Shown: piece after piece, positions 57,435 to 64,000 of the stretch
How positions within the stretch are numbered: position 1 is the stretch's first letter
How the letters are laid out: every line of letters starts with the position of its first letter
Position numbers and translations under genes: made by a program
Assembly (NCBI GenBank): GCA_029216955.1
Contig: JANAVB010029819.1
Location: 39,076,289 to 39,140,288 of the forward strand
Origin: Iris pallida
Lineage: Eukaryota > Streptophyta > Magnoliopsida > Asparagales > Iridaceae
DNA: 64,000 nt
Reading direction: 5' to 3'
The notes under the pieces: generated by a model
Databases searched by the model: none
What the model was told of the DNA's origin: nothing
What the model saw: only the letters and a program-made list of their open reading frames with translations

Positions 57435-60400
57435 TTAGTTAATAACTGTTTCATCCAAAATTTCTAATTCATGACAAAGAAAGTTGAAGCGCTCTTCGGC
57501 TAGTGGTTTGGTGAAAAAATTTGCTAGCTGATGATCTGTGTCGATAAATTCTAAGTTAATGGTGCCATGTTGTTGATGATCATGCAGAAAATGGTGACAA
57601 ATCTCAATGTGTTTCGTGCGTGAGTGACATATTGGGTTCTTAGTCAGATTAATAGCACTGGTTTTATCACAGAAAATAGGAATGTGCATAAAAGATAGGT
57701 TATAGTCTGCAAGGGTTTACGTCATCCACAGAATTTGTGCACAACAACGACCAGCGGCGATGTATTCAGCTTCTGTTGTGGATAGTACGACAGAATTCTA
57801 CTTCTTGCTAAACCATGAGCCTAGAGCCTTACCTAATAAATGACACGTGCCGCTCGTACTCTTACGGTCGACTTTGCATCACGCAAAATCAGCATCCGAA
57901 TAAGCAATAAATTCAAAGGATGTGGATTTGGGATACCACAAGCCCACTGTAACAGTACCTTTAAGGTATCGAAAGATACGCTTAACGGCGGACATGTGTG
58001 ATTCCTTAGGACTAGCTTGATAGCGAGCACACAGACAAACACTAAACATGATATCGGGATGACTAGCAGTTAGGTAAAATAGACTACCAATCATACCTCG
58101 ATACTTATGTTGGTCAACAGGTTTGCCGCGTTCATCAGGTTCCAGCTTGGTTGTAGTAGCCATGGGATTGCTAATTGGTTTGACGTTGTCAAGATCAAAC
58201 TTATTCAGCATATCCTTTGTGTATTTTGACTGGCTGATGAATGTTCCTTGTGAAGTTTGTTTGACTTACAGTCCGAGGAAGTAAGTGAGCTCTCCCATCA
58301 TACTCATCTCAAATTCGTTCTGCATACACTTAGCGAAATCTTGACATAGATTGACATTAGTAGACCCAAATATGATATCATCAACATAAATTTGAACTAA
58401 AAGAATGGTGTCTTTAAAAGTTTTGATAAAAAGTGTAGTGTCAATTTTCCCTTTTGAAAAACCTTTATCTAGTAAGAAATTGCTTAGGTATTCATACCAA
58501 GCTCTGGGGGCTTGTTTGAGGCTATAGTGCGCTTTTTTGAGCTTTGAAAACGTGGTCGGGAAATTTATGATTTTCAAAACCAGGAGGTTGTGTGGTTGCC
58601 AGGTATCGGCTCTTGGATGTTAGTCCTTATTAAGAGAACAGAGCTCTGATACCATTATTTTACAAAGACTTCCTCTTTAATAAAACCATTCAGAAAAGCA
58701 CTTTTTACATCCATTTGAAAAAGTTTAAAATTTTGAAAATTTACAAAGGCACAAATCATCCGAATGGATTCAAGTCTTGCAACTGGAGCATACGTCTCAT
58801 CATAGTCGATACCTTCCTCTTGGTTGTATCCTTGAGCTACTAGACGAGCTTTGTTGCGAGTGACTGAACCATCTTCATTTACTTTGTTACGAAAAACCCA
58901 TTTAGTACCAATAATCGAATGGTTAGCTGGTTTAGGAGCAAGTTTCCAGACCTTGCTTCTTTCGAATTGGTTGAGTTCTTCTTGCATAGCAGAAATCTAA
59001 AATTCATCAGGAAAAGCTTCTAAAATATTTTTTGGCTCAATTTGCGAAATAAAAGCAGTGCTAGCAATAGAATCTCTTAAAGATGATCGAGTACTTACTC
59101 CGCATGATACCTTACCTATTACCAAGTTTTCTGGGTGTAACGGCTTGAACTCGAACTTCTTCGGTAAGTCCTCCAGAGAATTGGTTTCAGGGTGGTATTC
59201 ATTGGCGTGGAAGTTGATAGTTCAACATCATCGTCGGGAATATCCGCTGTACTATTTTCCTCATCAAAAGTCACATTAATAGATTCTTCTACAATTATTG
59301 AGCGTTTGTTGAACACTCTATATCCCTTACTTTTGGCAGTATAGCCAAAAAAAATACCGTCATCAGCTTTGGCATCAAACTTGCCTAAGTTGTCTTTGGT
59401 ATTTAGGATAAAACAGCGACAACCGAACACTCTAAAATAAGAGACATTAGGAGTCCTACCAAACCAAAGCTCAGGGTATTTTCTTCGAAATAGGTCGAAT
59501 AAGCACCCTATTTAAAACATGGCAAGCTGTACTGACAGCTTCTGCCCAAAAATATTTCGAAAGTAAAAATTTATTCAACATGACACTAGTCATATCGCCA
59601 AGAGTCCTGTTCTTCTGCTCCACAACACCATTTTGTTGAGTTCTAGGACAAAAAAATATATGATCAAAACCATTTGTTTCGCAAAACTTTTCAAAATCAG
59701 AATTTTTGAATTCACCTCCATGATCACTTCGGATTCGAGTAATCATGTAGCCTTTTTCGTTTTGGACCTTTTTGGCAAAGATTTTGAAAACTGAAACAGT
59801 ATCGCTTTTGTTTGTAAGGAAGAAAACCCAAGTAAATCTTGAAAAATCATCTACAATAATAAATGCATAGAGTTTTCCACCAAGACTGGCTACTCTACTG
59901 GGACCAAATAAGTCCATGTGCAGTAATTGCAAGGGTCTAATGGTACTTACAGTGTTTATGGAATTAAATGAAGATTTGGTTGCCTTATTCAGTTCACATT
60001 CGGTATATATCGTGTCCTTCTTGAATGTGATGTCGGGCAGACCTCTTACTAGCTTCTTTGTCGATAGCCTGGATATAGTATCCATATTGGCATGACCAAG
60101 GCGCTGGTGCCACAAAAGTCTTTCATCTTTGTGGGCGTAGAGGCATCTTCATGTACTGTTAGTATTTCTAGATATATAGAAAATATAAATGTTATCTTCT
60201 CTTATCCCTTCAAAAGTAATGTCTCCAGTTGACCTATCATAAATGTAGCATTTATTCTTTCCAAAGTTAATATCATATCCATGATCAGCAAGATGACTTA
60301 TGTTGAGCAGGTTATGCTTTAACTCGGTCACTAAGCAGACATCTTTTATTACAAGAGAAGGAGGATAACCAATAGTACCATTACCTATGATATAGCCCTT

Positions 60401-62182
60401 TAAATTGTTACCGAAGGATACATATCCTTCCCTCTTCATCGATAGTGATGCAAAAAGATTTGCGTCTCCAGTCATATGTTGCGAGCATCCACTATCTAGA
60501 ATCTACTTGCTTTTAGTTGAAGAAGGAAGGTCCACCTACATCACGAGTAGATGTGACCTTTGGTACCCAAGTTCTTGTGGGTCCTGAAATGTTAGTCTTC
60601 GGTACCCATGTCTATAGATTAATATCAACTAATTTCCTAATTCTATACTGTGGTGAGATATGACCATGTAATCCAAGTATGTACAAGTAGCATGCCTATT
60701 TGTGTTAGGAGCTGGTTGATAGTGATGTCTATATGGAGTATGGTGATAGTTATGTAAAACAGCAGGATAGTGACTATGTGTAGAAGCAGGATAATAGTTA
60801 TGACTGTTGAGAATGATGTCTACGTACATGTGGTCTACGTGCTGCATGGGAGTACGTGTACATATAATCATGGTTACGTGCTGCATGTGGGTGACGTATT
60901 TTACTATTTTGAGTGGTCTAGTATTTTGTACGTGTTTTGCGACTGTGAGATTGGGTTTGAGGTTGAGCAACCTGTTTCCCCAATCTGATCTCTTATTTCT
61001 TAGAGACAGCATTCAGTTCATTGCACTTTGCATTCAGACCATCAATGTTAGCAATAGAGATCTTGTGTTTGTTCTTTTCTTCAGCAAGATCTTTGTTGAG
61101 TGCTGAGATCTCACGTGTTTGCTTCTCAATAAGTGTTTCGGCATCATGTAAGCTTAATTTAAGCTTGGATACCTAATCAGTGACTTCCGTGGGGGGGTGT
61201 CTCTAATATTATCTTGTAAAAAAGAAAGATTATGAATCTCTATTTCATAGCCTTTAATTTTCTCCTTGGCATGCTTATATTTATTAATGACTTTTTTGTG
61301 ATCATTTAGTAAGTCATTAAAAGCATCGCCAAGTTCATCAAATATAAAGTCATTAAAAGTATCGTCAGTTACCTTATCGGATGTTGCCATTCGGCAGACA
61401 TTAGTAGTGTCTCGAGGAGAGTCATCTTCTTCCTCAGAATCACTAGCTTCACTTTCATGCCAAATACTAGTGTTGGCTTAATTTTGCGAGGAGGGCTTCT
61501 TGTAAGGCTTCTCATATCTGTTACCTTTCTTTACAAAGGGACAGTCCTTTCAAACATGTCCAGTCTTTTTATAGCCGTAGCACGTTGGTTCTTCCTCGTC
61601 GTCTTCTTGTTGTTCTTTTTTCCTTCGATTGAAACGAAGGAACTTGTTACGGACTAGAAGAGCTTGATCATCACCTTCTGAATTGTCGTCGTCAGTTTCT
61701 GCAGGATCAGCCCTTCGACGATGAGCTTTTAGGGTAATCTTTTTTGCCTTTGGAGCAGGTTCGTCGAAGTCTTTGAGGTCGAGCCCGTGGGTCATCAACT
61801 TTCCTATTAAAGTTTCCATAGACATTTTGGTGAGATCATTGCCTTGTATAATTGTTGTTACCTTAGGGTTCCAGATCTTCTGTAGCCCCTGAGTAACTTG
61901 TGGATCTTCTCATGATTGGAGTATTGTTTGCCAAGAGATGGTAGAGGATTGATGACGTCAAGGAACCTTGTGAACATTTGAGTGATCGTTTCATTCGGCT
62001 TCATCTTGAATGCTTCGTATTCTTGAGTCAGACGACTGATCTTAGATTCCTTGACTTGAGTGGTTCCTTCATGCGTCACTTTCAGAAGCTTCTATACTTC
62101 GTACGAGGTGGTGCATGTCAAGACCCTATTAAATTTATTCCTGTCTATTGCATAGAAAAGAGCATTAACAGCTCTAGCATCT
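57435..62182 (-). pseudogene. gag-pol of copia element F (broken, 5' part missing)
   Basis: Gag (62182-61400) has MKPNETITQMFTRFLDVIN and a zinc knuckle at 61541-61582 with Tyr for the second Cys. A His/Tyr-rich spacer follows (61010-60630). Next come a protease-like/GAG-pre-integrase part (60475-60050) and integrase (60115-59471) with HMDLFGP, RSDHGGE and NGVVEQKNRT (catalytic Glu kept). Reverse transcriptase (58987-58266) has YVDD at 58377-58388 and is interrupted by a 66-bp insert (58591-58656). RNase H (58211-57435) has STTEAEYIAAG and SRTKHIEI and ends near a TAA at 57435. Stops and frameshifts (for example near 61550, 60140, 57875) make it inactive. Confidence 0.92.
58591..58656 (-). 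other. 66-bp insert with a primer-binding-site sequence inside reverse transcriptase
   Basis: The expected copia sequence ...EVFVK-QPPGF... is interrupted exactly between K and Q. On the minus strand the insert begins TAATGGTATCAGAGCTCTG and continues with leader-like sequence. TGGTATCAGAGC is the tRNA primer site of many plant LTR elements and normally never lies in pol. The length is a multiple of three but it brings a TAA. Confidence 0.8.
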
Positions 62183-63329
62183 TGTCACGACCTGCACCAA
62201 GTGAAAGGGGCACGAGAAGTCAATACGTCCAGCCTACGTCGCAGTGTCCGCGGTAGAATGTTGTCTTGAGTCATAATATCTAACGCAGTCTAGAATAAGC
62301 TCCGAATGGAAAGTAAATAATAAGTAACTCAATCACAACAACTAAGATGGAATAGAAGAATAATCTCACGAGAGTCACAGATATGAATAAAAGTCTTGGT
62401 GTAAACCACCAGAATAAATCTCAAGTACAACTCATAATGACTCAAATAAAAGACAAATAAAGAAACTAAGTCTCAGCTAGACTATGGACAAGTCCTCAGC
62501 GACGGTTGGATCCTCCTGAGGGTCCACGTCGCTAGTGTCATGTAAGCCAATGCCATAATAAGTAGGGCAGAACTCTTCATCATCACCTGTAAAATTTTCA
62601 ACATGCCCAGTCAGGACGGAACGAGCACATATCTCTCACAATAGTTCATATCAGGATTGGACATATAAAGCAAGCTATAGAAAACTATACATGAATTGCT
62701 GTAAAGAAAGTCAACAAGGAAGAGAGACTATAAAATGAGATATAATATGATAAATAGAGAAATGTAACCATCTAGATGATTTAGAGCATAAATTGGTAAT
62801 GTAAATGGTTTGGGTTGCACATGGATACAGCTATGGAGTTTCACATGGATACCTACTAGGGATAATGATCACATAACCAACTACACTCTCCCTGCCCCCA
62901 ATCAATACACAAGGATCAATACATGTTATGTTATTGCACATGGATAACAACTACTTTATACATAGGGCTCATATGGTCATGATTGTACATGAATAACATA
63001 TGAGTGCACATGGATAAATATGAATACATGGAGTACATGATGGCTATGATAAACTGGGGCAATGTAACATCGCATGAAAAGATCCATAGGGTACTAATCC
63101 GTATGAACATCTTGTCAGCATCAAGTATACTAGTCTATAACAAGAGAACATATCCAAAGAAGTATGAAAAGATCAGAGAATGTACTCGCCTGGCAAACTG
63201 AACTGCTGATGATGAAGTGTAGCTAAACTGGAGCAATGTAAACCTATTTAAAGTATACACATGTCACAACCAAGTCAAAAATATCAAAAGAAATAGCTAC
63301 AATGCAAGACTACATGCTTCTAGGTCCAT

Positions 63330-63510
63330 TTTGGTCAAAGTCAACCCTCGATCAACTCTGGTCAAACCTGGTCAAACCTGGGTCAACTAGTCCGTCTACT
63401 AATTTCTAGGTCATACACAAAATTCTAGGTCATTTGGAATACGTTTGAGTTGAATTGGATCAAGTTTGACCCAAAGTTGACTTTTGTCAATTTGGTCAAC
63501 TTGTCGGCCA
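63330..63510. promoter_or_regulatory. TTGAC (W-box core) cluster in LTR G
   Basis: Repeated GGTCAA/AGTTGAC words in the position matching the A-LTR cluster at 12650-12770. WRKY binding is inferred from the motif only. Confidence 0.4.
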
Positions 63511-63689
63511 ATTCGACTAAACTAGGCTCAAAATGATAAACTAAATCTGTCCTAGAACTTCTATAGTTATATACACAACTACAATCTATTCTAAGAGAGT
63601 TATCAAGCATAAATATCTATATACATATAGGTATATACACACATGTGTATTTACAATACAAACAAAACCTTAAATCTAACAAATGATGG

Positions 63690-63709
63690 TGTGTGTGTGT
63701 GTGTGTGTC
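63690..63709. repeat. (GT)n microsatellite
   Basis: About ten GT units. Confidence 0.9.
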
Positions 63710-63837
63710 CTGGAGCTTACGGAAATGAGGGTCAAATCTGAGATTAAAAACATCCAAACATAACCATGGTATTACCCAAATTAATATACTATTATATACA
63801 TATATTTTTACTATTATATACATATATACAAATAAGA

Positions 63838-64000
<163 letters not shown>

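Larger units (their letters stand above)
54606..62182 (-). mobile_element. Element F: Ty1/copia retrotransposon, SIRE type, minus strand, 5' part missing
   Basis: Minus-strand order is gag (from 62182), pol, extra ORF (57160-56007), polypurine tract, 3' LTR (55524-54606). It is the same lineage as E: both share gag, pol and extra-ORF architecture and closely similar motifs, but have different LTRs. The 5' end is interrupted at 62182 by LTR G and continues outside the window. It inserted into the CACTA TNP2 gene; the left flank 5 bp is ACTAC (54601-54605), with its partner off-window. Confidence 0.9.

Noticed and set aside
58591..58656. Start of a separate LTR element
   Set aside because: No LTR precedes the primer-site sequence and pol coding continues on both sides.

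Overview
The window is repeat-dominated intergenic DNA from a flowering plant. I see Ty1/copia and Ty3/gypsy LTR elements, CACTA (En/Spm) DNA transposons with plant-type transposase genes, L1-type LINE pieces with plant ORF1 features, tRNA-like SINE heads, and a fragment resembling a plant growth-regulating factor (GRF) gene. No intact host gene is visible. Insertions nested inside insertions suggest a large, repeat-rich genome; the species cannot be named from the sequence.

Left part (1-9.9 kb). A minus-strand Ty3/gypsy gag remnant (1-1533) is separated from further minus-strand gypsy-like sequence (6752-7812, including a 244-codon ORF with 57-bp tandem repeats) by a 5.2-kb CACTA-like element (1534-6751). 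That element carries what look like captured host gene fragments, one resembling the QLQ region of a GRF gene. A probable LTR or promoter region (about 8.0-9.6 kb) and a SINE-like tRNA-derived head follow.

Middle part (9893-34350). This is one non-coding LTR retrotransposon, called A here: a plus-strand, gypsy-type large retrotransposon derivative with 4.0-kb LTRs and target duplication GATCT. It was invaded twice. A GC-rich retroposon (D) lies in its internal region. A solo LTR of another gypsy family (C, target duplication AATTT) lies next to its polypurine tract. C was in turn split by a minus-strand non-coding gypsy-like element (B, 22048-29929, target duplication TGTTA, initiator-Met-tRNA-type primer site). 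The inferred order is A, then C (reduced to a solo LTR before or after being hit by B), then B.

Right part (34.4-64 kb). A short AT-rich flank with a SINE-like head is followed by an L1-type LINE fragment carrying only ORF1 and a 3' end (35.7-38.6 kb). Next come the 3' end of a minus-strand copia element (38615-39515) and a degenerate CACTA element (39.5-54.6 kb) holding a Transposase_24-type gene and the C-terminal part of a TNP2-type transposase. Its first gene is split by a full-length copia element of the SIRE type (E, 42322-52937, target duplication TAGGA), which itself holds a truncated LINE with a 12-bp target duplication. The TNP2 gene is cut by a second SIRE-type copia element (F, minus, 54606-62182). 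F's gag is in turn cut by the LTR of a distant relative of A (G, 62183 to the window end). E and F each carry an extra ORF downstream of RNase H, the position of the envelope-like ORF in SIRE elements.

Every protein-coding unit is broken by stops, frameshifts or insertions, apart from a few short open frames with no recognised function. The most reliable results are the exact boundaries supported by matching target-site duplications; the least certain are the identities of the captured gene fragments and the outer limits of the CACTA elements.
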